14,888 bases of DNA, taken from the NCBI GenBank assembly GCA_910587745.1, contig CAJUNE010000029.1, positions 1 through 14,888 on the forward strand, given 5' to 3'. The position numbers were made by a program, and so were the translations under genes. The notes below the pieces were generated by a model that searched no databases, was not told the DNA's origin, and saw only the letters and a program-made list of their open reading frames with translations. This document shows, one piece after another, positions 1-6,832 of this stretch (positions within the stretch are counted from its first letter, which is position 1; every line of letters starts with the position of its first letter). This DNA comes from an uncultured Bacilli bacterium. Its GTDB lineage: Bacteria > Bacillota_I > Bacilli_A > RF39 > UBA660.

Positions 1-144
1 ATCATTTAAATAATATAATAAACAACCAAATAAAAATGGGTAATTTAGTTAAATAGTTAAGGTCTTTTAAAAAAAACGAAAAAATTAATTATAACTATAG
101 TATTTAAAGAAAAAACTCAATTTTTCTACTTCTTTGGCTAGAAG
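1..144. other. Left-edge non-coding stretch
   Basis: No convincing gene is visible here. Reading frame 3 is open from the window edge to a TAG at 54-56 and could be the last residues of a gene that begins before the window, but nothing in it is recognisable. The rest is A/T-rich sequence leading into the hairpin at 145-171. Confidence 0.4.
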
Positions 145-172
145 AAAAAAGAGTAAAACTTACTCTTTTTTA
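145..172. terminator. Rho-independent terminator-like hairpin
   Basis: A perfect 12-bp inverted repeat pairs 145-156 (A-run then GAGTAA) with 160-171 (TTACTC then T-run) around a 3-nt loop. The U-rich right arm suits a + strand terminator for whatever gene lies upstream of the window, and the A-rich left arm would let it work on the other strand too. The A-run at 145-150 could instead pair with the T-run around 120-125 through a weaker TTCT/AGAA hairpin, so alternative folding is possible. Confidence 0.6.
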
Positions 173-205
173 TCTTGCTTAAAACTTCCCTTACTATGCA
201 ATTTT

Positions 206-214
206 TGATATAAT
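206..214 (+). promoter_or_regulatory. Extended -10 promoter, orphan RNA unit
   Basis: TG-A-TATAAT gives a perfect -10 hexamer (209-214) with the extended TG at 206-207. No good -35 is seen at 17-bp spacing (186-191 reads TTCCCT). The 13 bases TGATATAATAAAT recur exactly at 14416-14428, before the other candidate small RNA. The expected start site is about 221. Confidence 0.5.
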
Positions 215-220
215 AAATAT

Positions 221-355
221 AAGATAATAATGCGCAAAAAGATGCAAAGATGAAACAAGTTTTGTTGTAAAAGATTTATTAATGAAGGTGAAAGAATAAA
301 TAGTATCTACTAAAAATGGTAAATAATCATCAAGAGCATAAGCTCTTTTTTATTT
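221..355 (+). ncRNA. Candidate small RNA of unknown class
   Basis: This is a promoter-to-terminator unit of about 135 nt with no convincing coding sequence. It holds only tiny ORFs: ATG at 230 (7 codons) and ATG at 250 (6 codons), neither with a Shine-Dalgarno. A hairpin is possible between ATTTATT at 274-280 and AATAAAT at 295-301, with a purine-rich loop containing GAAGGTG. It could be a small RNA, or the relic of a leader that lost its gene. I recognise no known RNA family. Confidence 0.3.
332..353 (+). terminator. Rho-independent terminator
   Basis: The stem AAGAGC (332-337) pairs with GCTCTT (342-347) around the loop ATAA, and a U-rich tract follows (TTTTTATTT). This is a canonical short terminator closing the unit that starts near 221. 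Confidence 0.7.
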
Positions 356-390
356 GAAAAAAGTGTAAATTTTACATTAAATTTTTTTTT

Positions 391-510
391 ACAGATTTTA
401 ATAGTTTGGCTAAAAAATACGAAAAATCATGTTACAATTACAATAAAGTACTACAGATTTTATCTTTTCTGTTAAAGCAGATTTTTTAAAATCTGTATTT
501 TGACTTTAAC
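391..510 (+). promoter_or_regulatory. Promoter and repeat-rich leader of nuclease gene
   Basis: An extended -10 (TG-T-TACAAT, 430-438) lies here without a clear -35. The 10-mer ACAGATTTTA occurs twice (391-400 and 453-462), and its reverse complement TAAAATCTGT lies at 487-496. The pairing 452-462 with 487-497 is 11 perfect base pairs. It competes with a local hairpin 478-485/488-495 (CAGATTTT/AAAATCTG) that is itself enclosed by GTTAAAG (471-477) and CTTTAAC (504-510). Alternative structures of this kind suggest RNA-level control. The same repeats could instead be binding sites for a protein. Confidence 0.45.
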
Positions 511-516
511 AATATT

Positions 517-554
517 ATATGATATTTTCAAAATAGAAAAAGGAGATATCATAT
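517..554 (+). promoter_or_regulatory. Start-codon-covering inverted repeat
   Basis: ATATGATAT (517-525) is a perfect inverted match to ATATCATAT (546-554). The right arm includes the first two bases of the ATG at 553, and the Shine-Dalgarno AGGAG (541-545) sits in the loop directly beside the stem. If the RNA folds, initiation of the nuclease would be hindered. The stem is almost all A-U, so it would be only moderately stable. Confidence 0.35.
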
Positions 555-1482
555 GATTGAAAGCGAAAAATTTAAAATAGTATATAATATAATTGAGAGT
601 ATTGAGGTAAATAATAGAGTTCAAGAGATAAGAAATAATAAAGAAAAATTAGAAGGTTACTGGCAAATAGGTAAAATAATATATAAAGCAGATAATAAAA
701 ATAAAAAAGATTATGGGAAAGGATTAATGAAAATATGGTCCACAAAATTAACAAAAGATTTTGGCAAAGGCTACGATTTTACTAATTTATCAAGGTTTAA
801 AAAATTTTATTCCTATTTTCCAATATTTGACGCAGTGCGTCAAGATTTAACATGGACCCATTATCGTCATATTTTAACGATAAAAAATAAAAACGAAAGA
901 AATTATTACATTAATCAAATAATATTAAACAATCTATCAAGTAGAGAATTAATTAATTTAATCAAAAGTAAAGCATACGAAAGATTAAGCTATGCAGATA
1001 AAGAAAATATTCAGTTAATTGAAAGTGATAATTATAATTTATCCATAGAAGATATGATAAAAGACCCTATAATTTTAAAAACTAATAATATTTTTGATTT
1101 TAGCGAATCAGTTATTCACAAGTTAATAATAAAAATGCTTGAAGACAAATTTCTAGAATTAGGAACTGGCTTTGCTCTTATTGGTCATGAATATAAAATA
1201 AATATTGGAGACAGGACTTACAAAATAGATTTATTATTTTTTAATTATGAATTAAATTGTTTTATTGCTATGGAGGTAAAGACTAGTGAAAATAAATCGA
1301 AAGATATCGGCCAATTAGAATTATATGTTAATCATATAAACAAATCACTTAAGAAGAACACACATAATAAAACTATAGGCGTATTACTAGTAAAAAAAGA
1401 AAATAAGATTTTAGTTGAATATATAACAAATCCAAATATATATTTAACAAGCTACAAACTCGAAAAAGAAACAAAAATTTAA
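553..1482 (+). CDS. YhcG/DUF1016-family PD-(D/E)XK nuclease
   Basis: The protein has the two-part build of the YhcG family. The N-terminal DUF1016-type region (about residues 35-145) has YGKG, a conserved F-G-KGY-F-NLSRF stretch and the W-T-HYRHIL segment. The C-terminal PD-(D/E)XK region (about 170-300) has the likely catalytic residues D226 (in KIDLLFF) and E241-x-K243 (in MEVK), followed by the GQ-x-LYVNH motif. At 309 aa it is a little shorter than many family members but looks complete. Family members often accompany restriction-modification and other defence islands; their biochemical role is poorly defined. No hsd genes are visible here, so it stands alone. The start at 553 is set by AGGAG at 541-545. 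The long structured leader suggests controlled expression. Nuclease fold assignment is firm; cellular role is inference. Confidence 0.88.
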   Translation: MIESEKFKIVYNIIESIEVNNRVQEIRNNKEKLEGYWQIGKIIYKADNKNKKDYGKGLMKIWSTKLTKDFGKGYDFTNLSRFKKFYSYFPIFDAVRQDLTWTHYRHILTIKNKNERNYYINQIILNNLSSRELINLIKSKAYERLSYADKENIQLIESDNYNLSIEDMIKDPIILKTNNIFDFSESVIHKLIIKMLEDKFLELGTGFALIGHEYKINIGDRTYKIDLLFFNYELNCFIAMEVKTSENKSKDIGQLELYVNHINKSLKKNTHNKTIGVLLVKKENKILVEYITNPNIYLTSYKLEKETKI

Positions 1483-1512
1483 TTAGTAAATATTCCTTAA
1501 AAGAGTTTATTT

Positions 1513-1521
1513 TGATATAAT
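1513..1521 (+). promoter_or_regulatory. Extended -10 promoter of dnaE
   Basis: TG-A-TATAAT has a perfect -10 at 1516-1521. A start site about 7 nt downstream (near 1528) would leave a leader of only about 14 nt, so the GGGGTG Shine-Dalgarno (1531-1536) begins almost at the 5' end of the mRNA. The -35 region (1493-1498, TTCCTT) is weak. There is no terminator between the nuclease stop codon and this promoter. Confidence 0.6.
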
Positions 1522-1541
1522 GAATATAGTGGGGTGATAAT

Positions 1542-4448
1542 ATGCTAATACCATTAAAAATAGTAACAGAATATACCTTATTAAAAAGTACAATTAAAAT
1601 AAATAAGTTAGTTAAGTTTTTAATTGAGCATAATATTACCAGTTGTGCAATTTGTGATAATAATTTATATGGAGTCATGAGTTTTTATCAAGAAATGACT
1701 AAAAATAATTTAAAACCCATAATAGGTTTAGAAGTAAGTGTAGAAAATAATCCTCTTTATTTATATGCTAAAAATAACAGTGGTTATCACGATTTATTAA
1801 AGATTCATACTTTAAAAGAAAAAGAAAGTCTTAATTTTGAAAATTTAATCTCTATATTAAATGACATAAAAATAGTTTTACCCAGAGAATCTTACGTCTT
1901 ATTAGATAGATTTCCAAATGCTTATTTAAGTTACAAAAATGATACTGAAAAAATAGAAGCATTAATGAATTCAGAAAAAAGTATTTATATAAACCCAGCG
2001 CATAGTTTAACTAAAGAAAATACTGAAGATTTAAAATACTTAGAAGCTATTGAAAAAGGAATATTATTAAAAGAAGTTAACACTGATTATTCCAATATGT
2101 ATTTAAAAACCAATATTACAAAAGAAGATGAAGAAACAACCGAAAGCTTTATCTCTGATATTGATATTGTATTAGAAAACACATCTAAATATATTCCAAA
2201 ATTTGATAAAGACATTGATTCATTCAAACATTTATACACTTTAACCAACAAAGGGCTTAAAAAAAGATTAAACAATAATGTGTCAGAAGTATATCAAAAA
2301 AGATTAAATTATGAATTATCAGTTATTAAGAATATGGGCTTTGACGATTACTTTTTAATAGTTTATGATTATGTTTTATATGCTAAAAAAAATAATATTT
2401 TAGTAGGTCCCGGAAGAGGAAGTGCTGCCGGTTCTTTAGTGAGTTTCTGTTTAGGTATAACAGATATTGACCCTATTAAATATGATTTATTATTTGAAAG
2501 ATTTTTAAATCCAGAGCGTATAACGATGCCTGATATTGATATTGATTTTGAATATACCAAAAGAGGAGAAGTTATTGAATATGTTCGTAAGCGTTATGGT
2601 GAAAATAATGTGGCCCCAATCATGACTTTTGGAACGCTTGGAGCTAAGCAAGTAATCCGTGATGTTGGTAGAGTCTTAGATATGCCTCTTGATTTAATTG
2701 ACAAATTTGTTAAAAGTTTAGATGCCAAATTAAGTCTAAAAGAAAATTTAGAAATTAAACCAGTTAATGACTTTTTAAAAAATTATAAAGAACTTCAAAA
2801 ACTATATGACATTGCTTATCACTTAGAAGGATTAAAAAGACATGTTTCAACGCATGCCGCAGGTGTAGTAATCTCTAGTATTCCTTTAGATGAAGTTATT
2901 CCAATTTATTATAACGGTGAATTTATTATGACCGGGCTTACAATGGAATATTTAGAAGATTTAGGTTTATTAAAAATGGATTTTTTAGCTCTAAGAAACT
3001 TAACTATTATATCTAATGTTTTAGAATTAATTAAATCTAGCACAGGAAAAGTTTTAGATTTAAATCGACTTAATTTAAATGATAAAAGCATTTTAGAACT
3101 ATTTTCTAAAGGTGATACAGAAGGTATATTCCAATATGAAAGTAGTGGCATGCGAAACTTAATGTTAAAACTAAAACCCACAAGTTTTTCTGACTTAGTC
3201 GCCTCAGTCGCATTATTTAGACCAGGCTCTATGAATCAAATTGACTCGTTTATCGCCCGTAAATATGGCAAAGAAAAAATAACTTATTTACATAAAGATT
3301 TAGAACCAATTTTAAAAGAGACTTATGGAATAATAATATATCAAGAACAAGTAATGCAAATATTAGTTAAAATTGGTGGATATAGTTATGCTGAGGCTGA
3401 TATTATAAGACGAGCTATGTCCAAGAAAAAACAAGACATTATTTTAAATGACCGAGACCACTTTATCAAAGAAGCTACAAAAAGAGGATATGAAGAAAAT
3501 ATTGCTAAAGGAATATATGATTTAATCATACCTTTTGCCGGTTATGGTTTTAATAAATCCCATTCAGTATCATATGCTCTAATTGGTTATCAAATGGCTT
3601 ATTTAAAAGCCAAGTTTCCAATGTACTTTATTACAAATTTACTTAATATGAGTATGGGAAGTATTATAAAAACCAAGGAATATATTGATGAAGCAAGAAA
3701 GAAAGATATTATAATATTAAAGCCTAATATAAATATAAGTACTAATGAATATTTAATAAAAGATAATAGTTTATTATTACCACTTTCTAGTATTAAAAAC
3801 CTAGGTATAAATGCTAGTACTGAAATCTTAAAAGAGCGAGATAATAATGGTAATTTTAAAGATTATATAGATTTTGTCACAAGAGTTTATGGTAAAAGTG
3901 TCAATAAAAAGACCATTATATCTTTAATAGATGCAGGCGTATTAGATAGTTTTCATGTAACTAAAAAAACAATGATTGAAAATCTAGATATAGTAGTTAA
4001 CTATGCAGATTTAGTTGGTTCTCTAGATGCAGCTTTCTGCATCCCGCCAGCACTTGAAATAAAAGAAGAATATAGTGAGGAAGAATTACGTCTTAAAGAA
4101 CACGATTCTTATGGTTTTTATGTTACAAATCATCCTGTTAGTAAATACAATGATAAAAGTATAGTCAAATTAAAAGAAGTAGAGAATTTTTTTGACAAAC
4201 ATATAAAATGCGTTGTATTAGTAGAAAGAATAAAGACTGTAAAAACCAAAAAAGGTGATAATATGGCTTTTATAACAGCAAGTGATGAAACAGATAGTAA
4301 AGATTTTGTTGTATTTCCTCTAGCATTCTATATGATAACTAATTTAAAAGTAGGAGATATAATAACTCTTCAAGGCAAAGTAACCAAAAGATTTAGTGAA
4401 TATCAAATTAATATTGATTTTCTAAATAAAATAAATAAGGAAGAATAA
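1542..4448 (+). CDS. DNA polymerase III alpha subunit, DnaE type
   Basis: This is the second Gram-positive C-family replicative polymerase, without a proofreading domain. It is expected to extend primers before handing over to PolC. Domains in order: PHP (about 1-200), palm with GPGRGSAAGS (289-298), the aspartate pair D331/D333 in PDIDID, HAAG in the fingers (about 434-443), the third palm aspartate D480 in LLKMDF, HhH region (about 750-790), and C-terminal OB fold (about 885-960). All three catalytic aspartates are present. The PHP domain has lost its metal site: the usual HxH position reads as Pro and Val, and TDH is CDN, so any phosphatase-like activity is probably gone. At 968 aa it is shorter than B. 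subtilis DnaE (about 1115), and I see no clear QxxLF clamp-binding motif between the HhH and OB regions. The start is set by GGGGTG at 1531-1536. Confidence 0.97.
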   Translation: MLIPLKIVTEYTLLKSTIKINKLVKFLIEHNITSCAICDNNLYGVMSFYQEMTKNNLKPIIGLEVSVENNPLYLYAKNNSGYHDLLKIHTLKEKESLNFENLISILNDIKIVLPRESYVLLDRFPNAYLSYKNDTEKIEALMNSEKSIYINPAHSLTKENTEDLKYLEAIEKGILLKEVNTDYSNMYLKTNITKEDEETTESFISDIDIVLENTSKYIPKFDKDIDSFKHLYTLTNKGLKKRLNNNVSEVYQKRLNYELSVIKNMGFDDYFLIVYDYVLYAKKNNILVGPGRGSAAGSLVSFCLGITDIDPIKYDLLFERFLNPERITMPDIDIDFEYTKRGEVIEYVRKRYGENNVAPIMTFGTLGAKQVIRDVGRVLDMPLDLIDKFVKSLDAKLSLKENLEIKPVNDFLKNYKELQKLYDIAYHLEGLKRHVSTHAAGVVISSIPLDEVIPIYYNGEFIMTGLTMEYLEDLGLLKMDFLALRNLTIISNVLELIKSSTGKVLDLNRLNLNDKSILELFSKGDTEGIFQYESSGMRNLMLKLKPTSFSDLVASVALFRPGSMNQIDSFIARKYGKEKITYLHKDLEPILKETYGIIIYQEQVMQILVKIGGYSYAEADIIRRAMSKKKQDIILNDRDHFIKEATKRGYEENIAKGIYDLIIPFAGYGFNKSHSVSYALIGYQMAYLKAKFPMYFITNLLNMSMGSIIKTKEYIDEARKKDIIILKPNINISTNEYLIKDNSLLLPLSSIKNLGINASTEILKERDNNGNFKDYIDFVTRVYGKSVNKKTIISLIDAGVLDSFHVTKKTMIENLDIVVNYADLVGSLDAAFCIPPALEIKEEYSEEELRLKEHDSYGFYVTNHPVSKYNDKSIVKLKEVENFFDKHIKCVVLVERIKTVKTKKGDNMAFITASDETDSKDFVVFPLAFYMITNLKVGDIITLQGKVTKRFSEYQINIDFLNKINKEE

Positions 4449-4449
4449 T

Positions 4450-5073
4450 ATGAATAAAACGTATCGAAATATCGTATTTGTAGGTTTTACTGATGAAGAA
4501 AAGAGTAAAATAAAAATTAATGATACAAGAGAATTAAAGGAAAACTGGAATATTATGGCTGCTCATTTGAAAAGATTTCCTTATGTTTTATTTTTAGAAA
4601 ATATGGAAGATGCTTTAAGACATCAAGGTTTTATAGTTTTTATAAAATACAAAGATGGCCTTGAAGAAAAAATTAATAAAAAATATAGAAGTCTTAGTCG
4701 GAGATACTATCATGTTATAGTATGTATTGAAGAAAAGAATCTTAGAAATAACTTAAAAACAGAGACAATAATAAAAGAAAGATTATATGATGAAAAAATT
4801 AACCGAGATTTAAACTCTTGGTATTATAACTATCTAAAAGAAGAGAATAGAAAAAAAGAACTTGAGAAAAAAATAAAGATGAATCCTAAAAAAGGAAAAA
4901 TAGCTATAGCATTAAAAGACTATATTGGAAATAAAGAAAGTTTTACTGCGAAGGAAATTAAAGAACATTTTAATATTCCGCTTAGAACAGCTCAAAGATA
5001 CATTAATTACATGAATGAGATTTTTGAAAATGCCAGGTATGATGCTAAAACTAAGATATGGATGAGAAAATAA
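4450..5073 (+). CDS. Uncharacterised HTH-domain protein downstream of dnaE
   Basis: The gene begins one base after the dnaE stop codon, so the two are almost certainly cotranscribed and translationally coupled. A GGA-type Shine-Dalgarno lies in the end of dnaE (AAGGAAG, about 4437-4443). The 207-aa basic protein has three visible parts: an N-terminal part of alternating beta-strand-like and charged segments (1-105), a charged, probably coiled-coil stretch rich in K and E (about 120-150), and a C-terminal helix-turn-helix (about 165-192: FTAKEIKEHFNI then RTAQRYI) ending in an aromatic beta-wing-like tail (KTKIWMR). This suggests a winged-helix DNA binder, perhaps a regulator of the polymerase operon or a replication accessory factor. 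I do not recognise the family. Confidence 0.75.
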   Translation: MNKTYRNIVFVGFTDEEKSKIKINDTRELKENWNIMAAHLKRFPYVLFLENMEDALRHQGFIVFIKYKDGLEEKINKKYRSLSRRYYHVIVCIEEKNLRNNLKTETIIKERLYDEKINRDLNSWYYNYLKEENRKKELEKKIKMNPKKGKIAIALKDYIGNKESFTAKEIKEHFNIPLRTAQRYINYMNEIFENARYDAKTKIWMRK

Positions 5074-5102
5074 GCAAGTACAAAACGAGAAATGATATAA
5101 GC

Positions 5103-5128
5103 AAATAAGAGGAAACTCTTATTTTTTT
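5103..5128 (+). terminator. Rho-independent terminator after dnaE operon
   Basis: A perfect 9-bp stem pairs AAATAAGAG (5103-5111) with CTCTTATTT (5116-5124), closed by a GAAA tetraloop and followed by a T-run to 5128. It ends the dnaE-HTH transcript. A short GC-rich patch (GGCGCGC, about 5131-5137) follows, unusual in this AT-rich background, with no function I can name. Confidence 0.85.
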
Positions 5129-5181
5129 GTGGCGCGCACTCTAGCTTTTTTGTTTTGTGATAAGCAAGTTTAAAAATATTA

Positions 5182-5190
5182 TGTTAAAAT
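5182..5190 (+). promoter_or_regulatory. Probable promoter of the 5220-8525 operon
   Basis: TG-T-TAAAAT is an extended -10 (hexamer 5185-5190) about 30 nt before the start codon at 5220. No -35 is evident. The predicted start near 5197 puts AAAGGAG (5200-5206) at the very 5' end of the message. It directly follows the dnaE-operon terminator, so the downstream genes probably form a separate unit. Confidence 0.45.
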
Positions 5191-5219
5191 GAGAACATGA
5201 AAGGAGAAAAAAGAATTAA

Positions 5220-6017
5220 ATGCCAAAAATAAGGCAAAAGATATCTAGAGCTAAAGAAAGAGTAACTTTCATTACTAAAAAGTACAATTTAAAATCATTT
5301 TCTTTAACAACAAAGGACCAGTTAGAAATAATTACTAAGTTGGAGAGATTAACAAACACGAAAGTTAGGGATATTTTAGTAGATAAAAAGATATTGTCAT
5401 TATTTAGAAATACATGTGCTTTAAATGTAAAAAGTTCAAAGATTTTCCGTAATACAGGAACCTTAAGGTTAGGCATTTTTGATACTTATGATTTAGATGT
5501 TTTATTATCAAAACTACAACCTACATCTTTAGAAGAATTAAAAAATATTTTAAAAATCGACTTTAGTAATAGTTTTAAATATACGAGTGTGATTGATTTT
5601 CTTTTAAATGAAGATATAAAATATCTTGATTGTAGTGATAAAAGTTTATGGGATAATGTCTTATATGCTTATTATTTGGGTTATTATAAGTGTTATTATC
5701 CTCTAGAGTTTTATAAAGTGTTCTTTGAAATTGAAGAGTATTATTTAAATGATAAAGTAATAAATAAAGGATATGAGGCTGTAAAATCAAGAATTTTAGA
5801 GTTAAATGATGTTGCTATTGAAACAGAAATTATTCCTAGGAAAAAAAGCATTAATGAGATTGCTGAAGAAGAAGGCTTAGAAATAGTATTAGAAATTCTA
5901 GCAAGAAACATTAATATTGAAATTCAAACTAAAGAAATACCAGAATATTGTCAGGTAATAATAAAAAGAAAAGAAAACAAGTTACTTATTATAATTAATG
6001 AAGAAAAAGAGGTCTAG
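5220..6017 (+). CDS. Non-catalytic PolC-derived fingers fragment
   Basis: Hand alignment shows two ungapped blocks shared with the C-terminal half of PolC at 9338-14356. Residues about 66-113 (with NTGTL, IFDT and QPTSLEEL) match the PolC ETGTL/EFGT/KPTTFSEL region, 15 of 48 identical. Residues about 145-195 (YYK, KGYEAVK) match the PolC AYYKVH/KGYDAIK region, 14 of 51 identical. Between them about 90 PolC residues, including the KAHAAAY nucleotide-binding fingers, are replaced by about 35 unrelated ones. The protein starts where the third palm aspartate would be and has Phe there, and the DID pair is absent, so it cannot be a polymerase. The last 60 residues are of unknown origin. An in-frame TAA at 5217 forces the start at 5220, with a long 13-nt gap from AAAGGAG. 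It is followed 3 nt later by a DnaB-like gene. Intact reading frame argues for a maintained function, perhaps regulatory or decoy. Confidence 0.7.
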   Translation: MPKIRQKISRAKERVTFITKKYNLKSFSLTTKDQLEIITKLERLTNTKVRDILVDKKILSLFRNTCALNVKSSKIFRNTGTLRLGIFDTYDLDVLLSKLQPTSLEELKNILKIDFSNSFKYTSVIDFLLNEDIKYLDCSDKSLWDNVLYAYYLGYYKCYYPLEFYKVFFEIEEYYLNDKVINKGYEAVKSRILELNDVAIETEIIPRKKSINEIAEEEGLEIVLEILARNINIEIQTKEIPEYCQVIIKRKENKLLIIINEEKEV

Positions 6018-6020
6018 TAA

Positions 6021-6788
6021 ATGGAAAAAATTAAAGATTTATATAATTCAAGATTATCGCTACTTGGAGCAAAACCAGGAGTAGGAAAAGTAGATTTAGT
6101 GATAAATTTAATTCAAGAGTTAGCTATCAAAAATAATAAAAGCATTTTATTTTTTGGGTTTGATGGTCCTGCAAACTGGTACATAGAAATTTTTCTAGCA
6201 AGTATGTTAAATGTTAATTATAGAGACATAGAAAAATATGTTGAGCCATTAAAAGCAAGTAAAGATTATAATATAGCTAAAATAAAGGAAGATGAGTATT
6301 TTAAAGCATTAGAAAAATTATATAAAAGCGAAATTTATATGCATAACAAAACAAGTTATTTTCCAAATGGCATTTTAGATTATATCAAATATTTTAAGTG
6401 TGAGTATAATTTAGATTTAATTGTAATAGATAATTTAGAAATATTAAATAATATATATGGTTGTAAAAATGAAGAAGATTTAGAAATATTAATCCAAAAA
6501 CTAGAGAAATTATCTTTTGAAGAAAATGTACCTATTTTAATACTTACATCACTAGATTATAAAAAATCGTTTATAAAAATAAATCTTTTAGATAACTTTA
6601 AATATAGTGAACATATTTTAAAATATTTTAATGTTATTTCATTGTTAGATTCAGATTATATTACTAGTAAAAAAATTGTCTATAAAGAATTATATATTTT
6701 AAAAGACAATAAAGTCGATAAATTAAATATAAAACATAATCGGGAAACTAAACAAATGGAAGTTGTAGAAATAGAGATTGAAAATTAA
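6021..6788 (+). CDS. DnaB-helicase-like RecA domain with altered Walker A
   Basis: The 255-aa protein resembles the C-terminal motor domain of replicative helicase DnaB, without the N-terminal DnaG-binding domain. Visible parts: a Walker A-like loop at residues 16-24 (GAKPGVGKV, with Val where Thr/Ser normally binds magnesium), Walker B ending in D137 (LIVIDN), a strand near 173-180 (VPILILTSL) that fits the DnaB VIALSQL motif, and a segment at about 195-215 that occupies the place of the DnaB LRESG...DADVV region but has lost its key residues. Loss of the P-loop Thr/Ser suggests weak or absent ATP hydrolysis. The start at 6021 follows GAGGT (6009-6013), 3 nt after the PolC-like gene, so the two are surely cotranscribed. 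It could be a regulatory paralogue or decoy of DnaB, or a KaiC-like RecA protein. Confidence 0.65.
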   Translation: MEKIKDLYNSRLSLLGAKPGVGKVDLVINLIQELAIKNNKSILFFGFDGPANWYIEIFLASMLNVNYRDIEKYVEPLKASKDYNIAKIKEDEYFKALEKLYKSEIYMHNKTSYFPNGILDYIKYFKCEYNLDLIVIDNLEILNNIYGCKNEEDLEILIQKLEKLSFEENVPILILTSLDYKKSFIKINLLDNFKYSEHILKYFNVISLLDSDYITSKKIVYKELYILKDNKVDKLNIKHNRETKQMEVVEIEIEN

Positions 6789-6832
6789 ATAACAAATATT
6801 ATTTAATAAAATAAAAAAGGAGAAGATTAATA

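Noticed and set aside
364..376. TGTAAA-T-TTTACA as a specific repressor site
   Set aside because: Short, A/T-only apart from two bases, and expected by chance in this composition; no repeat elsewhere in the leader.
5088..5100. TGATATAA as another extended -10 promoter
   Set aside because: It runs straight into the terminator stem at 5103-5124 and would give no useful transcript; the last base of the hexamer is also wrong.
5197..5232. Short ORF of 11 codons using the ATG at 5197, overlapping the next gene
   Set aside because: No Shine-Dalgarno of its own; AAAGGAG lies inside it and serves the gene at 5220.
5840..6017. ImmA/IrrE-like metallopeptidase start in the tail of the PolC-like protein
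   Set aside because: A vague resemblance to the strands before the catalytic helix, but no HExxH motif is present, so no support.
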